64,000 bases of DNA from contig NZ_AUHT01000005.1 of the NCBI RefSeq assembly GCF_000423325.1, forward strand, positions 372,001 through 436,000. The letters are read 5' to 3'. This DNA comes from Lysobacter defluvii IMMIB APB-9 = DSM 18482. Lineage in GTDB: Bacteria > Pseudomonadota > Gammaproteobacteria > Xanthomonadales > Xanthomonadaceae. Made by a program: the position numbers and the translations under genes. The notes below the pieces were generated by a model. That model worked only from the letters and a program-made list of their open reading frames with translations. It was not told the DNA's origin and searched no databases. Positions 28,041 to 38,749 of this stretch are shown piece by piece. How positions within the stretch are numbered: the stretch's first letter is position 1; every line of letters begins with the position of its first letter.

Positions 28041-31000
28041 ATGCCACTGCGCGTCCTGACGTTCGTCCTGCTCCTGTGCGCCCTGCTCCCGCAGCCTGCG
28101 CGGGCACTGGACCCGGCAAAGTCGTTCCACCATTACGTGCGCGACAGCTGGTCGGTGCAGGAGGGGATGCCGCAGATCAGCGCGGTGGCGATCGCGCAGA
28201 CGCCCGACGGGTACATCTGGATCGCGACCCAGTCGGGGGTGTCGCGCTTCGACGGCGTCGGCTTCCAGACCTTCTCGCCCTCGAACGAGCCGGCGATCCC
28301 GCACCCGGTGACCACCTCCCTTGCAGTGGATCCGGAAGGCGCGCTCTGGATCGGCACGCGCGGGGGCATGGCGGTCCTGCGCGACGGCCGCTTCCACGAG
28401 GTTCCCTGGGCCGGCGACGGCATGGCGCCGATGATCAACGGCCTCGACCTGGGCGCGGACGGGACGGTGTGGGCGGCCACCTCCTCCGGCGCCGCACGGG
28501 TGCGCGGCGGCGCGCTGCGGCCCCTGCCCGGCAGCGCCGACGCATCGGCCGTGTTCGAGGCCGACGACGGAACGCTGTGGGTGGGGAACCTGGAAGGCGT
28601 GCGCCTGTGGGACGGCCGCGGCTGGACGGCCACCCGCTGGCCGGGCACCGACGAGCCGGAGGTGGTGTACGGGCTGCTCGACGTCGACGGCGAGATCTGG
28701 GCGGCCACCGCCCGCGGCATCCACGTCCACGGCCGCTCGGGCTGGCGCCCGTTCCCGGGTGCCGCGGGGGACGACGCCCTGCCGCTGCACTTCCTGTACC
28801 GCGACGGCGACGGCAACGTATGGGGCGGGGGCGACCTCGGGCTGGTCCGCGTGCGCCCGGACCGCAGCGTGGAGGTGGTGCCGGCCACGCGCGGCAATGG
28901 ACTGTTCAACCTGTTCAATGCCTTCGAGGACCGCGAGGGCAACCTCTGGCTGGGCAGCCTCTCCAACGGCCTGAGCCGGATCTGGAACGGCTGGACGCGC
29001 CGCTACAGCACCCAGGAGGGCCTGCCGGATGCGACGGTCTGGACGCTGGTCCCGGACCCCGACGCCCGCGCGGTCTGGGTAGGCACCAACAACGGGCTCG
29101 CGCGCCTGGTGCCGGGCGGCCACTTCATGCGCCCGGAGGTCGGGGAGCTCGGCCGCACCTCCGCGATTCGCACCCTGTTCGCCGAACCCGGAAGGCTCTG
29201 GATTGGCCTGCGCAGCGGGCTGGCGCTCTACGAGCCCGGCCGCGGAAGGCCCGCAGCCACCCCGGAATGGGCACGCAGGATCCGGGTGCCCGTGATCGGC
29301 TTTGCGCGCGATCCCGACGGAAGCCTATGGATTTCCACCCTGGGCGGCATGCTGCGCTGGGACGGGACCTCGCTGGAGGAGTTCGACGCGAGCCGTGGCA
29401 TCGCGGGGGCCGTGGCCGAGTTCCGGATCACGGCGGAAGGACGCCGCCTGGCGCTGACCCGCACCACCCTGCTGGAGTTCGACGGCGAGCGGTTTGTCCC
29501 GGCTCCCGAGGCCGGCGACCTGCCACGGGAAGCGAAGCTGGGGGGCATCACCCAGCTCGAGGACGGGCGCCTGGTGCTGGCGGGCGTGGGCGCCCTGGTC
29601 CTGCTGCGACACGGGGATCGATGGGTCCAACTCGACGAATCGACCGGCCTGTTCCCCGGCTCCCCGTTCCAGATCCTCGAAGGGGGCGGCCACCTGTGGG
29701 TCTCGAGCATGCACGGGGTGTATCGCCTGGCGCTCGCCGACCTGGATGCATTCGCCGGCGGAAGCGCGTCCCGCGTCGAGCCGCAGATGCTGCTCAACGA
29801 GCGCGGCATGCCCAACGGCGGACAGCAGGGCCTGTGCTGCAACGGCTCCGGCCCGAGCGACGGCTTCCTCGACGGGCACACGCTGTGGTTGCCCACCCGT
29901 GACGGCGTCGTTGCGCTGGACACCGCGGACATCGTCCGCAATCCGGTCCCGCCCGCCGTGCATGTCACCGGCCTGCGCGCCGGCGGACGGACGCACCAGC
30001 CCGGGGCGGATGCGCCGATCACGCTGGCGGCCGACCAGCGCGACCTCGCGCTGGGTTTCAGCGTGCTCGGCTACCAGGATCCGCGCAGCAACCTCGCGCG
30101 GTACCGCCTGGTCGGCTATGACCAGCAATGGCAGAGCGCCGGCCCAATGGAACGGGAGGTCCGCTATACCAACCTGCCGCCGGGCGAGTACGTGTTCGAG
30201 GTCGTCGGCAGCAACAACGCCGATGTGTGGGGAAGCGGAGCCGCCCGGCTCCGGTTCGCCATCGAGCCGCACTTCCACGAGACCGCCGCGTTCCCGCTGT
30301 TGCTGGGCGCCCTCGTCCTGCTGCTGGTCTACGCGGGCTACCGCTACCAGCGCTACCGGTTCCGGGTGCGGCAGGCGCAACTGGAGGCACTGGTGGGCGA
30401 GCGCACCGCCGAGCTGGCCGAAACCAACCACCAGCTCGAGCAGGCGAGCCTGACCGACCCGCTGACCGGGCTGCGCAACCGCCGCTACCTGGCCCGCCAG
30501 ATCCCCGCCGACCTCGACTACTACGACCGCCAGCTCACCGCCAACCCGGGCGCTGCCGAGGTCATCGTGTTCGCCCTGCTCGACATCGACCACTTCAAGC
30601 AGGTGAACGACCTGCACGGCCACGCCGCGGGCGACCGCGTGCTGGAGGAGGTCGCGCTCCGGCTGGAGAACATGATCCGCAGCGGCGATTACGTGGTCCG
30701 CTGGGGCGGCGAGGAGTTCCTGCTGGTGTTCCGGCCGATGCCCGCCGGCCAGGTGCCGCGGCTGGGGGAGCGGCTGCGCACCGCGGTGTCGCCCGCCCCG
30801 TTCGACCTGGGGGACGGCCGCAGCATGGGGCTCACCGCCTCGGTCGGGCTGTCGGAGTACCCGATGTTCCGACGTGCCGGTGGCGAGCCGCTGGGATGGG
30901 AGGGCATGGTGGAGCTGGCCGACCAGGCGCTCTACCAGGTCAAGCGCCACGGGCGCGATGGCTGGGCGATGTTCCGCCCGACCGCGTCGACCCGTACCGA

Positions 31001-31103
31001 AACCCTGCTTTCGGACCTGCAGCACGGTCCGGACGCACTGCTGCAGGCGGGGGAGCTGGAACTGGCCGGCTCGGCCATCATGCTGAGCCTCAGCAGGGGC
31101 TGA
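28041..31103 (+). CDS. Propeller-sensing membrane diguanylate cyclase
   Basis: The 1020-residue protein has a signal peptide (1-22), two sets of reg_prop repeats (about 40-640; VAIAQTPDGYIWIATQSGV is one), a Y_Y_Y domain (about 680-742), a membrane helix (about 748-770), a short coiled coil and a GGDEF domain whose active-site loop is GGEEF at 889-893 with the metal-binding DIDHFKQVND upstream. The active-site motif is intact, so it should make cyclic di-GMP in response to an extracytoplasmic ligand. AAGGAGG lies four bases before the ATG. No EAL domain is attached. Confidence 0.92.
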   Translation: MPLRVLTFVLLLCALLPQPARALDPAKSFHHYVRDSWSVQEGMPQISAVAIAQTPDGYIWIATQSGVSRFDGVGFQTFSPSNEPAIPHPVTTSLAVDPEGALWIGTRGGMAVLRDGRFHEVPWAGDGMAPMINGLDLGADGTVWAATSSGAARVRGGALRPLPGSADASAVFEADDGTLWVGNLEGVRLWDGRGWTATRWPGTDEPEVVYGLLDVDGEIWAATARGIHVHGRSGWRPFPGAAGDDALPLHFLYRDGDGNVWGGGDLGLVRVRPDRSVEVVPATRGNGLFNLFNAFEDREGNLWLGSLSNGLSRIWNGWTRRYSTQEGLPDATVWTLVPDPDARAVWVGTNNGLARLVPGGHFMRPEVGELGRTSAIRTLFAEPGRLWIGLRSGLALYEPGRGRPAATPEWARRIRVPVIGFARDPDGSLWISTLGGMLRWDGTSLEEFDASRGIAGAVAEFRITAEGRRLALTRTTLLEFDGERFVPAPEAGDLPREAKLGGITQLEDGRLVLAGVGALVLLRHGDRWVQLDESTGLFPGSPFQILEGGGHLWVSSMHGVYRLALADLDAFAGGSASRVEPQMLLNERGMPNGGQQGLCCNGSGPSDGFLDGHTLWLPTRDGVVALDTADIVRNPVPPAVHVTGLRAGGRTHQPGADAPITLAADQRDLALGFSVLGYQDPRSNLARYRLVGYDQQWQSAGPMEREVRYTNLPPGEYVFEVVGSNNADVWGSGAARLRFAIEPHFHETAAFPLLLGALVLLLVYAGYRYQRYRFRVRQAQLEALVGERTAELAETNHQLEQASLTDPLTGLRNRRYLARQIPADLDYYDRQLTANPGAAEVIVFALLDIDHFKQVNDLHGHAAGDRVLEEVALRLENMIRSGDYVVRWGGEEFLLVFRPMPAGQVPRLGERLRTAVSPAPFDLGDGRSMGLTASVGLSEYPMFRRAGGEPLGWEGMVELADQALYQVKRHGRDGWAMFRPTASTRTETLLSDLQHGPDALLQAGELELAGSAIMLSLSRG

Positions 31104-31136
31104 GCCCGCCGGCACGCACGGGTGGGCCGGCGCCCT

Positions 31137-31142
31137 TAGACT
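31137..31142 (+). promoter_or_regulatory. -10 box of the M23 peptidase gene, leaderless geometry
   Basis: TAGACT, then CACGCG, then ATG at 31149. Six bases separate hexamer and start, with no ribosome-binding site, as at aroK and yqgE. Confidence 0.45.
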
Positions 31143-31148
31143 CACGCG

Positions 31149-32042
31149 ATGCCGGACTCCACCCGCCGTCCCCGCACCCGTGGCGGGCGCCCGTACGCTG
31201 GCGCCGGGCTGCTGCTGGCACTGGCGCTCGCGATCGGGATGCCCTCTTCCGTCGCGTCGCCGGTGGACGCGGCACACGCCGGGGAAGGCCCCACGCCCGA
31301 AGGGGCGATCGCCACCTTGCGCGTGGAGGACCAGGGCAGCCGCTGGCTGGTCTGGGCCGACAACCGGCTCGCCGGCCCCGCCGAGGTCATGGTCGACTTC
31401 ATCGAATCCCGCAACGTCTCCGCGCAGCCGGCGCTGCCGGCCCGCGCCACGCTGCCGGCGGGCGGAAGCCGGGTGGTCGCGGTGATCGGGCACGGCGGCG
31501 GCGGAGGCCGGCCGCGATTCCGCCTGCAGGCGCGGAGCATTCCAGGGCAGCCCGGCACCCGTCCGGAAGATGTCCTGTACCGGCTGCCGGTCGACGCCAC
31601 GGCGGTGCGCGTGGACCAGGGCTACGGTGGCGCCTACAGCCACCACGACGACGAGAACCGCTACGCGATCGACCTGGCGGTACCGGAAGGCACCCGGGTC
31701 CTGGCCGCACGCGACGGCGTGGTCATGCAGGTCGGGCCGCGGGACGGCAGGGGCGGCCCCAGCGGCAACTTCGTCCGGCTGCTGCACGACGACGGCAGCA
31801 TGAGCCTGTACGCGCACCTGCAGCCCGGCGGCGCGCTGGCCACGCCGGGGCGCCGGGTGCGCGCAGGCGAGCGGATCGGGCTGTCGGGAAGCACCGGCCA
31901 CGCCACCGGGCCGCACCTGCACTTCGCGGTGCAGGCCAACCGCGGGATGCGGCTGGTCTCGATCCCGTTCCGCATGGACGGGCTGCCCGGAAGCGCGCGG
32001 CCCGCCGCGGAAGAAGGGCTCAGAACGCGTTCGGGCCCTTGA
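31149..32042 (+). CDS. Exported M23 (LytM) metallopeptidase
   Basis: The 297-residue protein has a twin-arginine-like basic start and hydrophobic segment (about 20-38), a beta-rich region (50-150) and a LytM domain (160-265). Zinc ligands are likely His165 or His166 in AYSHHDDENRYAIDL, Asp175 and His258 in GPHLHFAV; His223 in YAHLQPGG and His256 would be the catalytic histidines. It probably cuts peptidoglycan cross-links in the periplasm. The last 23 bases overlap the convergent DUF1521 gene. Confidence 0.88.
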   Translation: MPDSTRRPRTRGGRPYAGAGLLLALALAIGMPSSVASPVDAAHAGEGPTPEGAIATLRVEDQGSRWLVWADNRLAGPAEVMVDFIESRNVSAQPALPARATLPAGGSRVVAVIGHGGGGGRPRFRLQARSIPGQPGTRPEDVLYRLPVDATAVRVDQGYGGAYSHHDDENRYAIDLAVPEGTRVLAARDGVVMQVGPRDGRGGPSGNFVRLLHDDGSMSLYAHLQPGGALATPGRRVRAGERIGLSGSTGHATGPHLHFAVQANRGMRLVSIPFRMDGLPGSARPAAEEGLRTRSGP

Positions 32043-32787
32043 TGGTGAACTCGAAGTTGGCCGGCAGGTTGAGGTTGACCGCCGGCTGGCCCTCGGCATC
32101 CGCGCTGCTGGAGAAGCTGATCGACATCAGCCCCTGGAACATCGACAGCAGGGTGCCGAAGGACTGCAGTGCGGTGAACAGCGCCTGGAACTGGTCGCCA
32201 GCCAGCTCGGACCCGTTGAGGCGGTGGTCGGTCAGGTTGATGTACTGCTGGTCAACCACGACGCCGATCCGGCCGTTGCCGTCCACGCCCAGGAAGCCGG
32301 CGCCGAACGGGTTCTCGCGGATGACGTTGCCATCGTTGGCCCGCGCCTCCACCCGGGCGGCGTCGTGGACGTGGTGGCTGACCGCCAGGTCGCCCCGGGT
32401 GAACGGGTCCACGCCGGTGACCTGGGTGGTCTGCCCGGTGGTGCCATCGGTGATGGTCACCGTCGAGGCGTAGGTCACCTTGGCGTTGTCGTGGGCGGGC
32501 TTGGTCTCGATGGTGACCTTGGTGCCGTCCTCGAGCTGGAAGGTGGTGTCCCCGTAGAAGTCGAAGGCGCGCTTGCCGTCGATGTCCACGTGCGGGTCGC
32601 CCCAGATGCGGTAGTCCTCGCCGGTCGCCTTGTTGTTGATGTGGACGGTGCCGGTGTCGGTCAGGCGGATGTCGTAGTTCCGGTTCTCGTAGAAGAACTC
32701 GTTGCCCTTCGCCTTTGCCCGGATGGGGCCGTCAAGCGCCTCGGGATTGACGGTGAGGTTGTCGATCGTGATCTGGCTGGCTTGCAT
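32020..32787 (-). CDS. DUF1521 (metal-induced autocleavage) domain protein
   Basis: The 255-residue protein has no signal peptide. Residues 28-200 match the DUF1521 domain: YRIWGDPHVDIDGKRAFDFY contains the GDPHVD motif (63-68) at which the Bradyrhizobium effector NopE1 cleaves itself between Asp and Pro when calcium is added. Downstream lie FQLEDGTKVTIETKP and an acidic segment GVDGNGRIGVVVDQQYINL. The C-terminal part (200-255) is hydrophobic and serine-rich. ATG 32787 follows AGGGGTGG. No type III secretion gene is in the window, so export and role are unknown. Confidence 0.82.
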   Translation of the reverse strand: MQASQITIDNLTVNPEALDGPIRAKAKGNEFFYENRNYDIRLTDTGTVHINNKATGEDYRIWGDPHVDIDGKRAFDFYGDTTFQLEDGTKVTIETKPAHDNAKVTYASTVTITDGTTGQTTQVTGVDPFTRGDLAVSHHVHDAARVEARANDGNVIRENPFGAGFLGVDGNGRIGVVVDQQYINLTDHRLNGSELAGDQFQALFTALQSFGTLLSMFQGLMSISFSSSADAEGQPAVNLNLPANFEFTIKGPNAF

Positions 32788-32873
32788 GGCACCACCCCTG
32801 TCGTGGAATGGTGCCAAGTAGAGCCCCCGGGGCGGAAACTGCCAACTGGGTCCGCCCCTACCCCGGGCGGACC

Positions 32874-33989
32874 CTAGGCAGCGCTGCGCTCGGCGAGCTC
32901 CTGCCAGCGCGGCAGCTTGTCGAGTTGCCCGACCGAGCGCAGGTACTCGGTGTCGACCTCGGTACCGTTGACCAGGGCGCTCGCCACGTGGACGGCACCG
33001 GTCACCCAGAAGCCGCCGGTGCGCGTGCGGCGCGGGCCGTACTGGAACGCGACCGCCTCCACGATGGGGTCCGGCAGGCCCCAAAGCCCGAGCAGGTACG
33101 CGCCCGCGGCCGCGTGGCGCTGGTCCGCAGCGGCAGCCGCGTCGCCGTCCGCATCGTCCGCGCCGGACCCGGCTGCAGCCTCGTCGCCGCCGGTGTCCGG
33201 CAGCAGGCGCCCCACCTCGGCCAGCAGGCCGGCGGTGGTGGCCAGCTCCGCGCTCGGACCCGCAAGCAGGCGTCCGGCCAGCTGCGACACCCGCAGCGCG
33301 CGCGCCTGCATCGCCTCGCGCTCGTCCTCGTCCATCTCGTCGTGCACCAGCGCCTCGCTGGCCAGCACGACCTGGCGCAGCGTCTGCAGCCCCAGCCGGG
33401 TGGCGGCGGCGCGGATGTCGGTCACCTCGCGCCCGGCCGAGAAATACGCCGAGTTGCAAAGACGCAGCACCCGCGCGACCACCGCCGGATCGCGTCCGAG
33501 CAGCTCCGCAATCGTGGCCATCGGTACGTCGGGGTCGCGCATCACGCGCACCAGCTCCAGGTACAGCCTCGGCGGGGCCGGCAGCGACTCGATGTTGCCG
33601 ATCGCCTGCTTCAGCTCCGGGCTGTCGAGCACCTCGCGCAGCTCCAGCACGCTCTCCAGGGCATCGACCACCTCGAGGGGGTCCATCGGGCGGCGCAGCA
33701 CGCGGTGGGCACGGTCGAGCAGCTGCAGCGCGTCGCTGTCCTGGCCCGGCTCCAGCAGGACGATGCGGACCGCGCCCGGGTGGGCCTCGCGCAGCTCCGC
33801 CAGCGCGGCGCGCGCGGCCCCGTCGCGCGGAACCGACGACACGAGCGCATCGACCTGGCCGCGCCCGGTGGGGCCGCCCACGGCGGGATCCGGCAAGTGC
33901 TCGACCTGCCAGTCCAGGTCGAAGTCGGCCAGGGTCCGGCGAAGCTCGTCGACGCGTGCGGGCTCTTCGCCGCAGATCAGGATCAGCAC
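32874..33989 (-). CDS. HDOD domain signalling protein
   Basis: The 371-residue protein begins with a receiver-like domain (MLILICGEEPARVDELRR, about 1-120) that lacks a clear phosphoacceptor aspartate, followed by an HDOD domain (about 145-340) with LPAPPRLYLELVRVMRDPDV, IAELLGRDPAVVARVLRLCNSAYF and IVEAVAFQYGP. HDOD domains are catalytically inactive HD relatives that act as protein-interaction modules, often in cyclic-di-GMP networks. An acidic insertion (GSGADDADGDAAAAADQ) interrupts the domain. The start is GTG at 33989 with GGAGG nine bases upstream. Confidence 0.85.
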   Translation of the reverse strand: MLILICGEEPARVDELRRTLADFDLDWQVEHLPDPAVGGPTGRGQVDALVSSVPRDGAARAALAELREAHPGAVRIVLLEPGQDSDALQLLDRAHRVLRRPMDPLEVVDALESVLELREVLDSPELKQAIGNIESLPAPPRLYLELVRVMRDPDVPMATIAELLGRDPAVVARVLRLCNSAYFSAGREVTDIRAAATRLGLQTLRQVVLASEALVHDEMDEDEREAMQARALRVSQLAGRLLAGPSAELATTAGLLAEVGRLLPDTGGDEAAAGSGADDADGDAAAAADQRHAAAGAYLLGLWGLPDPIVEAVAFQYGPRRTRTGGFWVTGAVHVASALVNGTEVDTEYLRSVGQLDKLPRWQELAERSAA

Positions 33990-34033
33990 AGGGGTTCCTC
34001 CAGCAAGAATGGGCCCGCGGGATGCCCCGCCAC

Positions 34034-34047
34034 AGCCGTTGACGGCT
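34034..34047. repeat. Short perfect palindrome AGCCGT-TG-ACGGCT
   Basis: A 14-base dyad in the divergent gap between the HDOD gene and prfC, 45 bases before the HDOD start. It may be an operator for the HDOD gene; its significance is uncertain. Confidence 0.3.
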
Positions 34048-34114
34048 ACCCTGCCGCCGACTTGAGCCGCGAGTCCGGAAGCACGTCACAAACCGTGCGA
34101 AGCCCGCGCCCCCG

Positions 34115-34120
34115 TATACT
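34115..34120 (+). promoter_or_regulatory. -10 box for prfC
   Basis: TATACT, 45 bases before the prfC ATG. No clear -35 was found. Confidence 0.4.
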
Positions 34121-34165
34121 TGCCGGCTTCCCCTGGCCAGTCCCGGCGCATCCGCGCTACGCCCC

Positions 34166-35770
<1,605 letters not shown>

Positions 35771-35847
35771 CCGGGGGCGGTCCAATTCACCACTGCTTTA
35801 CCGGGCGGTGCGGAAGGTAAGGGCGAATCCAGCCGAAGGATCCGCAC

Positions 35848-36252
35848 ATGGCCGACCGCACCGCACGACACCTGTCCCTGCTCGCGCTTCCGCTTGCACT
35901 GGCGCTCGGCGCCTGCGGAGGCGACAACGACGAGACCGAGCCGGAAGTCGCCGCCAGCCAGGTCGCCCCGGACCAGGGCCAGCGGCACCCCGCCGACCCG
36001 CGCGGTGCCAGCGACCTGGGTGATCAGGCAGACGACGGCATCACCCGCTACAACTGCCAGGGCGGCTGGACCGTCGAGGTCGACGGCGAGGCGGCACACG
36101 TCTTGGCGATGGACGGCCGGGCCGTCCAGCTGCCGGTCAGTGACCGCAGTCCCCCGCTCTACGCGGGCGAAGGCCTGGAGTTCAGCGTAGGCGACAACGG
36201 CGCCACCCTGGTGCAGGACGCGGGCCAGCCGCTTCCATGCGAGCGCAGCTGA
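35848..36252 (+). CDS. Small lipoprotein, possible MliC-type lysozyme inhibitor
   Basis: The 134-residue product has a signal ending in the lipobox LGAC (near residue 25), an acidic low-complexity linker, and a compact C-terminal domain of about 70 residues. That domain runs ITRYNCQGGWTVEVD, then AVQLP, then PLYAGEGLEFSVGDNGATL, and closes with a second cysteine. Spacing of the two cysteines and the Y-x-C/G-x-x-F/G-x-x-A-x-L pattern resemble the MliC/PliC C-type lysozyme inhibitor fold. This is a pattern-based guess, not a confident family assignment. The end overlaps the AsmA gene by 16 bases. Confidence 0.6.
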   Translation: MADRTARHLSLLALPLALALGACGGDNDETEPEVAASQVAPDQGQRHPADPRGASDLGDQADDGITRYNCQGGWTVEVDGEAAHVLAMDGRAVQLPVSDRSPPLYAGEGLEFSVGDNGATLVQDAGQPLPCERS

Positions 36253-38300
36253 CCGAAGCCTGGCGCATTCCCGCGCGGCATCCGTGGTGGACCGCGCTCG
36301 CCGTGCTGCTGCTGGCGATCCTGGTCCTGGTGCTGGTATGGGACTGGAACTGGTTCAAGGGGCCGGTCGAGCGGCGGGTGGAGGCCGCGACCGGCCGTGA
36401 GTTCGACATCGGCGGCGACCTCGACGTCGACCTGGGGCTGGTGCCCCTGGTCCGCGCCGACCAGGTGCGGCTCGGCAACGCGGACTGGTCCGGGCACGAG
36501 GACATGGCGCGGGCCGAGCGCCTGGAGCTGGGCATCGAGCTGTTGCCGCTGCTGCGCGGCACCGTGAGCCTGCCCCTGCTGCGCCTGGACAGCCCCCGGC
36601 TGCTGCTGGAGCGCGGGCCCGACGCCACCGGCAACTGGATCTTCGACCTCGACGACGGTGGTGAGAGCCGCTGGGAGCTGCGCCTCGGGAAGGCGGTGAT
36701 CGAGTCCGGCGCGCTGCGCTACCTGGACGAGGACAACGGCACCGACATCCTGGTCGGCATCGCGAGCACCCCGGATGGCAGCCGCACCGTGGCCAACCTC
36801 TCGGAGGTGACCGACGGCGGTGACGGCGCGGCGGGCACGCAGCGGCCGGAGGGCGATGCTGCCGGCGGCGATGCCGCGGACGCGGAAGGCACCGCCAGTC
36901 CCGACATCTTCGTCTCGGGCGGGGGCACCTGGGAAGGTAACGAGTTCACCCTGGAAGGCAACGGCGAGTCGCCCCTGGAGCTGATGGACACCGAGGCGCC
37001 CTACCGCATCGACGTGCAGGCACGTGCCGGCGCCACCCGCGCCCGCGCGCGCGGCACCCTGCTCGACCCGCTGCGGCTGCGCGACTTCGACCTGCAGTTC
37101 GAACTGGCCGGCCAGGACCTGGAAAACCTGTTCCCGCTCGTGGGCGTCGCCCTGCCGCCCACCCCGCCGTACCGTCTGGATGGGCGGCTCACGCGCGACA
37201 TCGAGGGTGCGCGCAGCATCTGGCACTACAACGACTTCACCGGCGTGGTCGGCGAGAGCGACCTGGGGGGCGATGCCTCCTTCACCACGGGCGGCGAACG
37301 CCCCCTGCTGGTGGCCGACCTGCACTCCTCGCGGCTGGACTTCGACGACCTGGGTGGTTTCGTCGGTGCCCCGCCCGATGGCGACGGCGAGGAGACCACC
37401 AACCCCGAGCTGGCCGCCCACGCCCAGGAGCGCCGCGCCCAGGGACGGGTCCTGCCCGACCACCCCTACGAGCTCTCCAAGCTGCGCTCGATGGACGCCG
37501 ACGTCCGGCTGAAGGCGACCCGCATCAACTCCCCGGTCCTGCCGCTGGACGACATGGACGCGCACCTGGTGCTCGAAGCCGGATTGCTGCGGCTGGACCC
37601 GCTGGCCTTCGGCGTCGCCGGCGGGACCATCCGCTCCACCATCCGGATGGACGCGCGCCAGGACGCGATCCGCACCGACGCGGACATCAACGCCGCCGGG
37701 CTGGACCTGGCGCAGGTGCTGCCGGACGTCGAGATGCTCCAGAACGCGGTCGGCCGCGTCAGCGGCCACGCGACCCTGGGCGGCAACGGCAACTCGATCG
37801 CGCGGATGCTGGGCAGCGCCGATGGCGAGGTCGCGCTGGGCACCGGCCGCGGTTCGATCAGCAACCTGGTGATGGAGCTGGCCGGGATCGACCTGGCCGA
37901 GATCATCAAGTTCAAGCTCGGCGAGGACCGGATGATCCCGATCCGCTGCGCCTTCGCGGATTTCGAGGTGGACGACGGCGTGATGAACGCCCGCGCGCTG
38001 GCATTCGACACCACCGACACGATCCTGGTGGGCGAAGGCAGCATCGATCTTGGCGAGGAACGGCTGGACCTGGTGATCCGCCCGCGGCCCAAGGACCGCA
38101 GCCTGCTCGCGTTCCGGACCCCGCTGCTGGTGCAGGGCCGGTTCCTGGAGCCCGACCTGGGCGTGGATCCGGGTCCCATCGCGCTGCGCGCGGCGGTGGC
38201 CCTGACGCTCGGAAGCATCGCCCCGCCGGCGGCACTGCTGGCGACGCTGGAGCTGGGACCCGGCGAGGATTCGGGATGCGGCGGGGAATACGCGCACTGA
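36237..38300 (+). CDS. AsmA family protein
   Basis: AsmA proteins are inner-membrane-anchored periplasmic proteins related to bridge-like lipid transfer proteins. The 687-residue product has one N-terminal membrane segment (about 19-37), then the AsmA N domain with VEAATGREFDIGGDLDVDLG and VRADQVRLGNADWSG, a low-complexity acidic insert (about 195-225), and a C-terminal AsmA_2 region with LIGEGSIDLGEERLDL-type repeats and LVIRPRPKDRSLLAFRTP. The N-terminus overlaps the preceding lipoprotein gene by 16 bases. Confidence 0.85.
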   Translation: MRAQLTEAWRIPARHPWWTALAVLLLAILVLVLVWDWNWFKGPVERRVEAATGREFDIGGDLDVDLGLVPLVRADQVRLGNADWSGHEDMARAERLELGIELLPLLRGTVSLPLLRLDSPRLLLERGPDATGNWIFDLDDGGESRWELRLGKAVIESGALRYLDEDNGTDILVGIASTPDGSRTVANLSEVTDGGDGAAGTQRPEGDAAGGDAADAEGTASPDIFVSGGGTWEGNEFTLEGNGESPLELMDTEAPYRIDVQARAGATRARARGTLLDPLRLRDFDLQFELAGQDLENLFPLVGVALPPTPPYRLDGRLTRDIEGARSIWHYNDFTGVVGESDLGGDASFTTGGERPLLVADLHSSRLDFDDLGGFVGAPPDGDGEETTNPELAAHAQERRAQGRVLPDHPYELSKLRSMDADVRLKATRINSPVLPLDDMDAHLVLEAGLLRLDPLAFGVAGGTIRSTIRMDARQDAIRTDADINAAGLDLAQVLPDVEMLQNAVGRVSGHATLGGNGNSIARMLGSADGEVALGTGRGSISNLVMELAGIDLAEIIKFKLGEDRMIPIRCAFADFEVDDGVMNARALAFDTTDTILVGEGSIDLGEERLDLVIRPRPKDRSLLAFRTPLLVQGRFLEPDLGVDPGPIALRAAVALTLGSIAPPAALLATLELGPGEDSGCGGEYAH

Positions 38301-38320
38301 GCGCGGCCGGCGGAACCCCG

Positions 38321-38749
38321 TTACCCCGCGATGTAGCGCTGGAGCTGGTCGAGTTCTTCCTGCTGGTCCTCGATCACCGCCTTGACCAGATCGCCGATCG
38401 AGACCACGCCGATGACCCGGTCGCCATCGACCACCGGCAGGTGGCGCAGGCGGCGGTCGGTGACCAGTTGCATGCAGCGGTCGACCGTGTCGTCCAGGCC
38501 GACCTGGACCACGTCGGGGGTCATGATCTCCTGCACCAGGGTGCTGGACGACGAGCGTCCCTGCAGCACCACCTTGCGTGCGTAGTCGCGCTCGGACACC
38601 ACGCCTGCGAGCCGCTCCCCATCCAGCACCACCAGTGCCCCGATGCCCCGCTGCGCCATCAGCCGGATCGCCTCGACCACGGGCGCGTCCGGCGCGACCG
38701 AGTACACCTCACTGCCCTTGCTTTCCAGCAGGTGCCGTACGTTGCGCAT
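38321..38749 (-). CDS. CBS domain pair protein
   Basis: The 142-residue protein consists of two CBS motifs: residues about 5-65 (VVEAIRLMAQRGIGALVVLDG) and 72-130 (RLRHLPVVDGDRVIGVVSIGDLVKAVIEDQ). Such stand-alone pairs bind adenine nucleotides and regulate partner proteins. The ATG at 38749 is preferred because AGGAGG lies nine bases upstream; a GTG at 38758 inside that region is less likely. Its first 41 bases overlap the end of the upstream glycosyltransferase gene in another frame. Confidence 0.9.
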   Translation of the reverse strand: MRNVRHLLESKGSEVYSVAPDAPVVEAIRLMAQRGIGALVVLDGERLAGVVSERDYARKVVLQGRSSSSTLVQEIMTPDVVQVGLDDTVDRCMQLVTDRRLRHLPVVDGDRVIGVVSIGDLVKAVIEDQQEELDQLQRYIAG

